Source: Diplodia intermedia (lineage: Eukaryota > Ascomycota > Dothideomycetes > Botryosphaeriales > Botryosphaeriaceae). From it: a stretch of DNA of 64,000 nucleotides. Position numbers and translations under genes: made by a program. The stretch lies in contig JAKEKT010000018.1 in assembly GCA_021495925.1 (NCBI GenBank), positions 1 through 64,000 of the forward strand, read 5' to 3'. Positions 1-10,783 of the stretch are shown piece after piece. The notes beneath the pieces were generated by a model, which saw only the letters and a list, made by a program, of their open reading frames with translations, ran no database searches and was not told the DNA's origin. Positions within the stretch are counted from its first letter, which is position 1. Each line of letters opens with the position of its first letter.

Positions 1-228
1 GGTAGGCAGTCGGGCAGTCGGGAAAGGCAAGGGGCGGGGGCTGAACGAGAAAGGGGGGTTAGAAGGCGGAGGCGGAGGCGTGGCGGAGTAGGGCCTCGAA
101 GGGTGGTGGTGGTGGTGAAAAGGGGGAAGAAGGATCGGGCGTTGTAGATAGATGCTGGGGAAGGCTCTGCAATGAATGGGGAAGTATTGCGCTTGTGTGC
201 TTGCCGAGACTGCCTCGTATAGATGGAT

Positions 229-311
229 GGGTAGTTGAATGCAAGATTCCGACGTGGATTTGAGTTTTAAATGCACAAAATTTACGTCCCGGGCCCTGTA
301 TTCAACTACCC
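229..311. repeat. 83-bp fold-back element, copy 1
   Basis: The element is bounded by perfect 12-bp terminal inverted repeats, GGGTAGTTGAAT at 229-240 and its reverse complement at 300-311. The interior, read on the minus strand, aligns loosely with the two other copies in this stretch. It contains no ORF. A convincing target-site duplication is not visible. It resembles a very short MITE or a solo fold-back unit. Confidence 0.6.
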
Positions 312-394
312 TTAGAAAAAGTATCGGTGAATTTGGAAGGCTTGAGTCTTCTGCTGTGCTCTTGCCGGTCATAGATTATTTAAGCGCTCTACGT

Positions 395-475
395 GGGTAG
401 TTGAAGCCAATATCCGGGCGTAGATGCGAGGTCCAAGCACGTATAAATGCGTCCGGACATAGGATTCCATGACCT
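395..475. repeat. 81-bp fold-back element, copy 2 (eroded right end)
   Basis: This copy starts with GGGTAGTTGAAG, matching the left repeat of copy 1 with one mismatch. It shares interior blocks such as CGTAGATGCRAG and AAATGCRKNC with copy 3 read in reverse. The expected right repeat (ATTCAACTACCC) is eroded to ATTCCATGACCT and runs into the 16-bp palindrome at 470-485. Confidence 0.45.
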
Positions 476-485
476 ACGTAGGTCA
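470..485. repeat. Perfect 16-bp palindrome
   Basis: TGACCTACGTAGGTCA is identical to its own reverse complement. It overlaps the eroded right end of fold-back copy 2. It could be a dimer-binding site or part of a duplicated element terminus; there is no gene close enough to favour a promoter role. Confidence 0.5.
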
Positions 486-627
486 TAGCCCGCTGGAGTG
501 CGATATCGCCAAAGTACTTTTCTTGGGTCATTTGAAAAGGAACACCATTGGCCTGCGCCTCCAGGGGTGAGAAAGTATGTCGGCAATCTTATCTGAACGC
601 TGTGAGGAAAATGCACCGTAATTAAGC

Positions 628-708
628 GGATAGTTGAATCCATCATCTGGACGAGTTTGTCTGCATTTGAGATTTGCATCTATGTCTGGGCAGCGGATTC
701 GACTACCC
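628..708. repeat. 81-bp fold-back element, copy 3
   Basis: The left end reads GGATAGTTGAATCC and the right end is its near-perfect reverse complement, GGATTCGACTACCC. It is the inverted orientation of copy 2: its minus strand aligns with 395-475 along the whole length, without large gaps. It has no coding capacity. Confidence 0.55.
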
Positions 709-941
709 ACGTTCGAAGAACTCGACGTCTTTGATGGGATTCAAAGGGTTCAAATATTCGAAGTCTGTGCAACCTGCTGTGGTGGGAAGTTTTATAGCAC
801 TCAATTCAACTTTATTGTTTGTTTTACGCAAATTTCTGCACAGTCGCATAGAGTACTTCTCCGTTTTTGGACAACATGGCCGCTAACATTATATACATTA
901 AATCATAGACTACATATCCTTCTTTTTTGTCCACTCTTCAA

Positions 942-2753
942 TCACGCCTCAAAGCTACCTTCATACAACATCCGCCTCTCCATCGAGGAGGAGCTCGTTG
1001 TCACATTCCCAGCCACAGTACCATTCTCATTCTCATACTGCGCCCACGCGCTCTCGAGTCCCCACACGGCGACGCTCACCTGCGCACCCTCGGGCAGACC
1101 GGCCGTTCTGACAGCGAAGATGCTGAGAGGCTCGACGGGGAAGAAAGTGGCGGTGGCGCTGGACGTACCCTGGTCCAGGAATAGCTCAATGATGGAGCGG
1201 TCGATGACGCCGGAGAGGGACCAGGTGCCGTCGGTGCCGAGTAGATGCGAGGTGGAAAACTTGTCGGTGAAGAAGGGGTTGTCGAAGCCGCGGGTCTTTC
1301 CGCGGTCGAGCCAGAAGGGGTTGTCGCCGCCGAAGAAGTAGCCACCCGAGACTGACTCGCCCGAGACTGGCGACAGTGCGGTGAAGTTGAGCGTGGCAGT
1401 GGAGCTGATGTTGGAGAGGGAGCTCGGCAGGCCGGTGACGTTGGCTTCGAAGTAGATGGCGTTGCTGACGACGGAGCTGTAGTCGACGACCAGCGAGGCG
1501 TTGACGAGGGAGTCGTTGGAGCCGAGTTCAGAGCCGATCACGGGGGACAGGTCGTACGGCAGAGAGACGAGCGTCCAGCCCACGCGGTAGGTGTTGGCTA
1601 GGTAGTTGCGGCGTGGCAGCGACATGACGGAGCGCCAACCCTCGTCGCCCGTGGGCGCCACTTGGGTGTACTGCCAATTGCTTGCCCAGGCGATGGAGAT
1701 GGCATCAGAGCCGGCGGGGGTGCCGTAGAAGAATTGGCCGGCGTAGTTGTCCTTGGCGAAGTCGGCGATGCGCGTGGCACCGTCGACGGCAGTGAAGTGC
1801 GTGCCGTTGAAGGTGCCGGGGAAATACTCGGTGATGGAGCCACCTTGCGGTGCGCCAGGGTTGATGGAGATGGTGAGGACATACATTGTCTCGTCCGAGC
1901 CTTCAACGGGGATCTCAACCATATTGGGACACTCGTACTGCAAACCGAGCAGGCCGTGGTGGGAGAAGTTGGAGGCGTGGGTCCATTCCTTCAAGTCGGG
2001 GGAGGTAAAGATGCCGATGACAAAGTCCTGCGAGTAGGCGAGGACCATGACCCAGTGGTCCTCATACCAAATGACCTTGGGGTCGCGGAACTGGGTTGAC
2101 GTGCTGTCGATGACAGGGTTACCCTCGTAGGGAATGAAGGTATAACCACCATCATGAGAGTAGGCGATCTCCTGGATTTGCTTGGTGGGCGTGTTCAGCG
2201 TGTACATGGCCACAACGCCGTTGTCCTGGTCAGGGAAGAAGCCGGAGGTGTTGTTCACATCTATCACGGCCGAGCCGGAGAAGATGTTGGACACACTGTC
2301 AGGCGGGAAGATGGCAATCTGCTGGTTCTCCCAGTGGTACAAGTCCTTGCTCGTGGCATGACCCCAGTGCTGGTTGCCGGCCACATTTTCCGTGGGGTTG
2401 TCTATTGAACGAGTCAGCTCTTGACTTTTTCGCACGACGGCTGCGGAGAGTGGGGCTACAGACATTGGTAGTAGAGGTGCCAGGTGCCGTTTGCGTCGAG
2501 GAAGCAGCCATTGGGATCATTCATAAAGTCCTAACGGTCTGGTCAGTTCACGTCCGACGTTGGATGGCGAGACTGCGGGATGGCATACGTGCGGTGGGGA
2601 GAAATGGACTTGCGGTCTCAGAGCACCCGTGTAGTCGCCGGCAATCGGAGTGCCGGTGGGCACGTCAGGCTGGACGTAGACACTGGTGCTGGTCTGGGCA
2701 TTTGTGCCAGCCAAAAAGGCGGCCATAGCAGCAGCCGTGTGCGAGACCTTCAT
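942..2753 (-). CDS. Secreted glycoside hydrolase family 32 (invertase/inulinase-type beta-fructosidase)
   Basis: The protein hydrolyses terminal beta-fructosyl bonds in sucrose or fructans outside the cell. Exons are 2589-2753, 2464-2530 and 942-2401, with introns of 58 and 62 nt, giving 563 residues. Residues 1-20 form a signal peptide ending in Ala-Gln. The catalytic nucleophile motif DFMNDPNG spans the first splice junction at about residues 56-63. The transition-state RDP motif (FRDPKV) lies near residue 180 and the acid/base EC motif (YECPNM) near 233. The C-terminal half is the beta-sandwich module of the family, and many N-glycosylation sites fit secretion. The length is usual for fungal GH32. 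Invertase and exo-inulinase cannot be told apart from sequence by eye. A TATA-like box lies about 90 bp upstream of the ATG. Confidence 0.93.
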
Positions 2754-5700
2754 GTTGGAATTGCGTGCTGATGAAGGACTGGGAGGAGGAGAGCGGAATA
2801 CTGAGGAATTCGACCAGGGACCATTGCGGCGCGGTCATGGTCCCTTTATAGTCGAAGTGACGTCCGCCGGAGCCGAGTCTGCTTGGGGCAAGTCTGGGTG
2901 ATGCGCTGAGCGGAGGCTTGCCATGTCTGCTGGACATGCCACCGGGGCGTCATGGAAAGGCTCCGGCTGCACAAGCGTCACTGAGGCGGCGGCGGGCAGC
3001 CCCGCAGTCCCAGCGCTGGAGGGGCGAGGCTCGTCTGGCCGGGCATGCCGGAGGCTCTGAGTGGATACTCGCCTGGTGTTCCGGCGCGGCAGATCGGCAG
3101 CTCCTCGCAGCTTCACCGTGCAGACGACGGCGCTGGCTGGGCTGGTGGCGAGAAGGGAAGCGGCTAAGGCTGGCAATATTGGCGGGGCTCCGCGAGTCGA
3201 GGAGTCACTGGCGCGCGGGGAAACGACGACGCCCTTCGTCGCCCGCAAGCCACGAAAGAACACCCATCGTCCATCATTTCCCCGGATTCATCCACGAGTC
3301 CCCTCTGCGCGCGCTGTGACGGACGAAGGCATGGCAGCTCTGGGATGTCGGGCTGCAAGTGACTCGCGCAGTTGCCTGTCTGGCCACCTGCAACGGCACT
3401 TCCCACTTCGTTCAGACCTCTCTGCGCTCCGCAGCCCCGCGCCAAGCTCCCCCAGCCTGCTCCGCTCTCCGTCTGGCTCCTTCTTCTGGCAAGTCTACCG
3501 GTCCATTACGCAATGACCCTCCAGTCCGCCGGGAGCCCTCGGGAGGCCTGACCTCGTAAACACCACTGATCGCAGCCTTGGTAGTCTTGGCCGTTGCGTG
3601 CGGCAGATGGCACGAGAGGCGACGTTGCCGAGCGTCGTGGGAGTATTTAATGGGCCTCCCCACTGGACCTCCACTAATGTGCCTCTAGCCGCCCGCTGCT
3701 TGATCCCTCCGCCTGCGGCTCCAAACAGATCCGCCATGCCGCTTAGTTCCCGAGCCTCACGACCACCTGCGTAGCCCGTGCAGTCAGCATGTCACCACTA
3801 CCCAGATATCCGCCCACCAACATCGCAGTCGACTGCTGCGCGCGCATCGCGGTTACCGAAGGCGGAAAACCCGCCTCTTCGAGCATCCATCACTGGCCTG
3901 TTGGATGGGCCCGCCTCGGCATCTACCATGGCCGTTTCCAATCCGCGTATCACCTTTGTCCATCGTCTCCATCTCGCTACTTGCCGTGCCGGTGACGCAC
4001 ATGTGGATACGAAATATCTACGCCTGCTCACAAGACCTGCAGAGAAAAATCAAGGCGACTACACAAGTGCATGCCGTAGAAGACCCCGTCTGAGCCGAAC
4101 TTCCTGCGCCGCTGCCGCTTTCCCCGCCTCCGCCTAGGCTCCTTTCCCGAACCTCTGTTTCCCCATCTTGAACGGTTTCTCCGACCCGCACCGGCCCTTT
4201 TCCCCGTCAATTCTCCGCTCCCCAGCCTGGTTTCGCCGGCTTTGCTGTTCCTCTGCTGACCACCCGCTGGCGTGCAGTCACTCAGCGGCCGGTCAGGCAG
4301 GTCTTGAAGCAGCCGAAAACGTACGAAAGTTGGCTGTCGAGCAAAGAATGGCTGTCTACGTCTGAGTAGGTATTACATCTCGAACGGGAAATTGGTTATA
4401 TGGCCTCGGACAATTTCAACGAATGAGAGGGAAGCGGAAACAATAACCCCGCCAGCACTTCTTCCAGTGAACCGCTGCCAGAATAAGCCCATCTCCTCGA
4501 GCCTTCGCCTCTGCGCCGAAACCCGAACACATTTTCGTTCGTGCACAAGCCAAAGCGCCGACAACCACCCGTTAATGCTCTGGTCAGTTCAGTATCAGCA
4601 GATTTCACTGGTGCTGTGCCCGAGCGTGCGCGCACGACCAACTACGCATGTCCAGACCGCATTCAACCTCCAGGGACCAGCTACATACCTACTGGTGCCC
4701 AACGCACAGTTGCCACTGGGCGTGGTGTACGAGAGCTCGTTGCATCATCCCCACATACACCGCCTCGCTCCCTCGCGGGATGCATGGATTCGCTCGAAAC
4801 TGCCGGCGTGGCACGGCAGCGCCGGCAGCGGAAGCTGCAGCAGAGGGTCCTCTGACGATGCAGTTTTCGCTTGTGTGTTCGTCCGATCGGAAGACACGCC
4901 TGTCGTACGACGCAACGTGCTTGCCCGTTTTTCCACGCATGACTGGCCAAACAGGCTCCCCTACGCTTGTTGAAGCCGGCTGAAAGTGGTACAGTCAAGC
5001 AAAGGCCTAGCTAAGGGCTTAAGTGGTGCCGTGTCGCAGTTAAAGAGCGCAGCGCACGACAAGCGTTTTGTCGTCTGACAGCGAGCTGGCATACGCTAGG
5101 AGGCACTAAAGGCCAAGGCACAAGTACTACGGCCTTGAGGTTGCTCTCATGAAAGCAGCCATTAAAATTCCGCATCTTCCAGTCATATTAAGGTATGAAG
5201 AGCCATTCATCCTAGGGGTGTCGGATGACAGACGAGCGACATTTCAATCCTTGAGTTTGAAACAATCCAATGTCGACACGCTAGCCGCTCAGTGAGCGAG
5301 ACAAGGTCTCTTTCATCCGGAGAGATGAAAATAATGGGAGCACAACATCCGTCATCCACGTATCAGCCAGGGCCGGTTACCGTTGGCCGTCATCCTGCAC
5401 AATCGTGGAGCTACAGACGATCCCGCGAGTTGCTCATCACACAGAACACAGAAAAAAGAGAGCCAACCGCTTTGGGTTTCTACGTAACTCACTAACCTTA
5501 CATAGCTTGTGCATGATCATTATCTTTGCTACCTATCTACCTCGCTCAGCCTTCAAAAAGATAGAACTGTGGTATACACTATAAGGGGTAAAGAGTTGCG
5601 CTCAACAACAAGGGTCCGTTGCATCACCCTGGCTCATGGCTACAGTCACTGCTCATTTCAATGCACTAAACATGCGAGAGATTTTTGCAAAGCGATCGGT

Positions 5701-6963
5701 CACTTACAACTGAAAAGATATGAACAAACCTCCAGGATAAGTTCTCGCTAATGAAGTTTTGGGCTAAATCCCTGCGTTCGAAGAAGGGGGGAGAAAAAAA
5801 AATCATGCCAACGGTCAAAAAGGGGGTAAAACGAAAGGTTCAACTATGGATAGCCTTACCACCCGATGCTGATCTCCCGCATGAAGCTAGCGGAAACCAT
5901 TTGACCGATCTGAGTCTATCTATGAGCTAGTTGGCCGCTCGACCGGCCGGCCGGCCGCTTCGGCCCCTGGTAGCACATGTGCATGACTGACTGGAATAGC
6001 GGAGGGTAGTACGGTACTACAGGACTTCAAGATCATGAATCTGGTGCGACGGTAAGCAAAGAAAGCTTCTTGCTCTGATCCATACAGATGGGCAGCGCTT
6101 CATTACTGCTAAGAAGAAAGATATACGGAGTAGAGTGACGAATTAAACTACCAGGATTATGGTTACCAGCGGTACGGTTTGGGTACAGCTGTGACAGCGA
6201 ATAGAAGCGAGTCGTCATGCGCGGTGAGGTCATCGCAGATGATCAAGCGAGTTCAGGTCCGGGCTGGACTAAAGCTCCGCAATGATCCGAGACAGGTGCG
6301 CAGTGGCATGGTACCAGAAAGAGCTGAGGGAAAAAAGCATCATTCATGCAAGAGCCACAGATGACGAAAAGAGCTACGATAGGGACGAAAGTGCCATCAG
6401 ATTGCTTCAATACACCCAAGGCGTGTCTTCGCGAAGGAAAGTGAAGGTGAAGAAAAACACCACTTTACTCCAGGACCTATGCTCTTGCTGAAATCGCGAT
6501 CACAGGACCCGTACGCACATCGTGTTAGTTGGCCTTGTAGTATCAACACATTAGGTCTCTTTCCACGCAATCCTCATAAGAATAGTTTCGCTGCCCGAAA
6601 GAAGAAACAGAACAATTTCCTACGGCCGTCCCGCTTTGCTTTGGGCATTGCTGCCTTAAATTTAACATTTGTCGTACTCTCGTACCCACCGAAGGGGTAT
6701 CATATGCAAGCTACACGAAAATAACAAAATGGGAAGAACGAGGGTACAAAGAGGGAATCTAGCCAACCCATGAACGAGCCAGAATGATGAGGAACAAAAA
6801 GGCCAAAACAACTGGTGCGAGAAGTGCCAGGAAATATCAAGGGAGATAACCAAAGAAGATGCTGTTCGCTGTCGCGTTCGACGGAGGGCACGTGTGGGGT
6901 GCTTGTAGTGGTCCCCTTCGCGTATTAAAGCTCCACAGATGCTCCTCTTCCTCGCTCATTCGC
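2754..6963. other. 4.2-kb intergenic region
   Basis: No gene is supported. Overlapping ORFs up to 193 codons occur on both strands, but none shows a recognisable domain, sensible amino-acid order or splice continuation. The left end is the GH32 promoter and the right end is the 3' flank of the LaeA-like gene. A GGCC-rich self-complementary run lies at about 5943-5957. Confidence 0.5.
2845..2850 (-). promoter_or_regulatory. TATA-like box of the GH32 gene
   Basis: The minus strand reads TATAAAGGGAC about 92-97 bp upstream of the GH32 start codon. Position and sequence suit a TATA element of an inducible secreted-enzyme gene. Assignment is by consensus only. Confidence 0.4.
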
Positions 6964-8434
6964 TCACTCCGGCTTCTGCCCGTGGATGATGTAAAACGGC
7001 ATGAACGAATGCGTCGACGGTTCCACGTAGGCCTTGCGCACGGCGGCCAAAAACACGGCAATCTCCTCCTTCGACCAGCCGAGCCCTCTCGACATGGGGC
7101 CGAGGGCGATGGCCTCGAGGCCCTCCATCAGCACGGCGCGCCAGTACAGGCCGACCTCGCGCAGGTGCTTGTTCTTCGGCCAGGGCCCGATGGGGGTGTA
7201 GAAGACGCGCTCGGTGACGTTGACGAAGCCGGCGTCTTCCATGTAGCGGCGGAGGTGCGGAGCGGAGCGGAAGGGCACGCCCACGTTCGACAGGCCGTCG
7301 GTCACCATCTGCCAGTACCGGAGCATGGCGTCGTCGTCGGCCAGGGTGCCGTCATGGCACATGGGCATGTGGTCGATCTCTTGGCATTCCATCCAGGCGC
7401 CCGGCTTGAGGTGTCTGTACACGGCCGAGGGGGTGAGCCTTCTTTCCCGCATAGGTGGCCCTCTGGCTTGACGTAGTGTGGACGTGCGGGGCGGGCGCGG
7501 GCGCGCGGATGCGGGCTGCGTGGTTCGTGGGTGGGACGGAGGGGGAGGCTTACCTTAGCGCGCGCTCGAAGAGCTTCGGCCAGTTGCGGAAGCCTTGCAC
7601 GGTGTGGCGGGTGTGGATGTAGTCGAAGTGGTTGCGCGGGTGTAACCATTCATCCTCGGCATCGTCGACCATGAATTTCTTTGGCGGAGCGTCAGTTCAC
7701 AGCTTGGATTGGCAGGTGGGCGATGCGGCGCGGCAAAAGTGGGTCAGCGCGCGCATGGGCACCGTGGCAGGATTCGTACCAGATTGGCGGGCACCCATTC
7801 CGTCTGGATGGGGCTCAGATCGATTCCCAGCACATTGGCGTTCGGGTACAAATCGGCAACTGGGGCAAGATTAGCGATACCGTGCCACATGATCACCGTC
7901 CACCGGTGCCACAGGGGGTGGCCCACAGTCTATTGCCCAGATGCCGGTGCCGGTGCCCAGGTCGATGGCGGTGATGTTCTTGTCCGGGTCCAGCGGGGCG
8001 AAGTGCAGCGCGCCATTGAAGAGCTTCAGGTACATGGCGTGCTTCAGGTCCTCGCGGTCCTGCTCGCTGTCGTCGTTCGGGAACGAGTAGGTGCCCTCGC
8101 GGAAGCTGTGATAGCGCCGCCCGTTCTCGTAGATGAAGTTGCGCGCCGACGAGGCGAGCGATGCCGACGTCGTCGAGGCGCCGTCCGACTCATAGCCCGA
8201 CTCGTCGTCCGACGTGTAGTCGTTGGCCTCAATCCCGTCCTCGGCCTGCTCGAAGGCGTCGGCCTGCTCTTGCGTCGTGATGCCCGAACCCCCCGTGGCA
8301 GACGCGGTCGACTCGGTGCGCTTTGGTTGTGTGGGCGACTGGGAGGCGCGCTTCTGGTGGACGTGGTGCTCGGAGGGCTGGTCCAGCAGCGAGTCGTGGA
8401 GCGAGTGGGCATCGGCGTGGTGTTGATGGGCCAT
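6964..8434 (-). CDS. LaeA-like SAM-dependent methyltransferase
   Basis: Predicted class I methyltransferase of the LaeA-like family, whose members act in the nucleus or cytosol and often influence secondary metabolism and development. Exons are 7927-8434, 7780-7859, 7554-7678 and 6964-7414 (387 residues). Residues 1-115 are a disordered acidic and His/Ser-rich leader. The SAM-binding motif DLGTGTGIWAID ends at residue 169, exactly at intron 1. It is followed by ADLYPNANVLGIDLSPIQ and FMVDDAEDEW, which are typical of the family, and by HLKPGAWMECQEID after intron 3. The C-terminus ends in a Lys-Pro-Glu tail. It is divergent from an O-methyltransferase gene across 543 bp. It is a family member; orthology to LaeA itself is not shown. 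Confidence 0.9.
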
Positions 8435-8977
8435 GGTCGGGATGGGCCGCGCCAGGTGACGTTCAAGGGAGGGGCGGCGGTCCGATCGATCCTTGTCGCG
8501 GGGTAGTGGCCTGGACAGCACGTGGGCGCGCTTGTGGCAGGGCGGGGGGCGAAGTGATGGGGACAGGTTGGAGTCGCAGTTAGGAGCGACGGCGAGAAAA
8601 TAACTGCCGGTGGTGAGGTGCAACGGCTGGCGTGCGGATTTAGTGGCTTGCCCTTGCCCTTCTCGTGCGCATGGCCGGCTGGCGTGCAGTCCATCGGCGG
8701 CGGCCCCGCGCACTCGCTGCGTGGCGTCCGATGAAAGCACGGCATGGGCCAGGCGACGCTCCAGCGCCGGAGCTAGGTAGGGATGGCCAGGCCGCGGAGC
8801 GCGTCGCGGCAAGCACGGCCCGGCTGGCAGCCCTGACAGCGCCCATCGCCAAGGGTCAGGCGCGTGGGCAGCTCGCCCATGTGGGTTGCTCCCATAAAGG
8901 CATCTCTGCAGACCCGGCGCCCCAGCAACCCCTGCCTTCCCCTCCCAGCTCCAGCCTGCCGGATCCAGAAAAGCATC
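8435..8977. promoter_or_regulatory. Shared divergent promoter of the two methyltransferase genes
   Basis: This 543-bp gap separates the start codons of the LaeA-like gene (minus) and the O-methyltransferase gene (plus). It is GC-rich and includes a G-run at 8541-8550 that matches the short carbon-repressor (CreA) consensus. That consensus is too short to be decisive. No TATA box is obvious on either side. Confidence 0.5.
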
Positions 8978-10783
8978 ATGTCGCGCCTGAGCGAGCTGAC
9001 GGCCGTCATCCAGCAGGAGACGGCCAAGATCGAGCACTACCTCGCCGCCAATGGCCTGCCCGCCCTGTCCTTCGATCCGCATGCGCCGCTCGACTTCCCC
9101 GTGCCCGCGAGCAACGCCGACATCCAGCAGGCGCGGCGGACCGTGATCAATGCGACGCAGCAGCTGCACGACCTGATGGTTGGGCCGAGCGAGAGCATGC
9201 GCTGGCTTGCGTGGAGCGTATGTCTCTCTCTGTCGCCTTCTGTTTTTGCCTTGTGCGACGCGACGCTGACTCCTTCCCACTCTGCCGGGTCGCGACGGAC
9301 CAGTACAACGACAACCTCAGCCTCCAGGCCGTATACAACTTCCGCATCCCCCATGCCGTGCCGCTGGACCGCGACATCTCCTTCGACGACCTCGCCGCCG
9401 CCGTCAACGTCGACGTTGTCAACGTCAAGCGCATCGTGCGCCATGCCATCACCAACCGCGTCTTCTGCGAGCCGCGCGACGGCTACGTCGCCCACACCGC
9501 CGCTTCCATGGCCCTGCTCGACCCAACATTGAGCGATTGGGTCGGCCTGTGCAGCTCTGACTTCTTCCCTGCAGCCGCGCGCACGGTCGACGCAATGCAG
9601 AAGTGGCCCGGCTCGCAGGAACCGACTCAGTGCGGCTTCTCCGTGGCCTGGGACATCGACGTGCCCATGTTCGTCGAGATTGGCCGCAATCCCGCGCGCG
9701 CGAAGCGTTTCGGGCGCGCCATGCACTCGCTCACCGGCGGCGAGGGCTACGAGGTCGACTACCTCGTCAACGGGTACCCCTGGGATGCGCTCGGCAAGGC
9801 GACCGTTGTCGACGTAAGTTTCTGGCCCAACCGTGGTAATCAACAGGAAACTGACCCCTGCCTAGGTTGGCGGGTCGCATGGTTTCGTGCCCGTCGCGCT
9901 CGCCAAACGCTTTCCGGATCTCCGCTTCGTCGTGCAGGATCTCCCCAAGACGGTTGCCGACGGTCCTGCGCACATTCCGCCCGAATTCGCCGACCGCATC
10001 GAGTTCCAAGCCCACGATTTCTTCACCGAGCAGCCCGTCGCCGGCGCCGATGTTTACTTTTTCCGCTGGATCTTCCACAATTGGTCCGACAAGTATTGCG
10101 AGAAGATGCTCAAGTGCCTGATCCCTGCCCTTAAGCCGGGGGCGCGCATCCTCGTGAACGAAAATATCCTGCCGAAACCTGGGACCGAAAATCCGTGGGA
10201 CGAGAAGATCATCAGGTACGCCAGATACGCGAGATCGAGATCCCTGATGACACGCGCCCCTGGCGCCATGTGACGATCGCAAATGCTGACAGACTTTCGC
10301 TTATTGCTTAGATCCATGGACATGACAATGTTGCAGCTCCTCAACGCCCGGGAACGTGCCGAGGACGACTATGCCGAGCTGTTCCAACGGACCGACGCAC
10401 GTTTCAAGTTCCTGGGCATCAAGCGTCCCGAGGGCAGCCGCACCTGCACCATCGAGGCCATCTGGCTTCCTGACACTGACGCAGTCCAGCCAGTTCCTGT
10501 CAGCGAAGCAAACGGCGCCAATGTTGCTGCGCAAAATGGAAGTGTGGCCGCACAAAATGGGACGTCTGACGTTCATGGCGAGAAACGGGACTTTGATACG
10601 TTCGACTCGCCCGCGCCCGCCGAAAATGGTGGCACCGTCAATGGCAAGCAGGGGTTGAACGGCGTTGCATCCGCACCCATCGTTGGGAACGAGCACGCTA
10701 CAGCCATCGATGCGCCGAACAAGGTCGTCGAAAGTGCCGCGGATGCACCAGACGCTACTGCAGGTGCCTCTCACAGTGCGTAG
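8978..10783 (+). CDS. O-methyltransferase (COMT-like, Methyltransf_2 family)
   Basis: Predicted SAM-dependent O-methyltransferase of the type that modifies phenolic polyketides and related metabolites. Exons are 8978-9217, 9304-9813, 9866-10215 and 10312-10783 (523 residues). An N-terminal winged-helix dimerisation region covers about residues 20-170. The SAM motif VVDVGGSHGF is at about 248-257, split by intron 2. The motif FFRWIFHNWSD supplies the usual catalytic His, and LKPGARILVNE follows. The family fold ends near residue 435 with KRPEGSRTCTIEAIW. A further stretch of nearly 90 residues, rich in Asn, Ala, Gln and Asp and without predicted fold, follows in the last exon; it is unusual for the family. 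The divergent LaeA-like neighbour suggests shared control. The substrate is unknown. Confidence 0.92.

Larger units (their letters stand above)
1..941. other. Intergenic stretch with fold-back elements
   Basis: No coding region is supported here; the ORFs are short and low-complexity. The stretch holds three related 81-83 bp fold-back elements, listed separately, and a perfect 16-bp palindrome at 470-485. Its right end is the 3' flank of the GH32 gene, which is transcribed toward it. Confidence 0.6.

Noticed and set aside
4392..4973. 193-codon ORF on the plus strand
   Set aside because: No domain or splice partner was found, and other frames are open over the same interval.
5943..5957. GGCC-repeat self-complementary run
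   Set aside because: It is a simple GC repeat in a large intergenic region with no gene nearby; nothing suggests function.
8665..10134. A 489-codon continuous ORF covering the O-methyltransferase
   Set aside because: Its first 210 codons are the wrong frame upstream of the real intron 1 acceptor; the spliced model restores the family sequence from its N-terminus.
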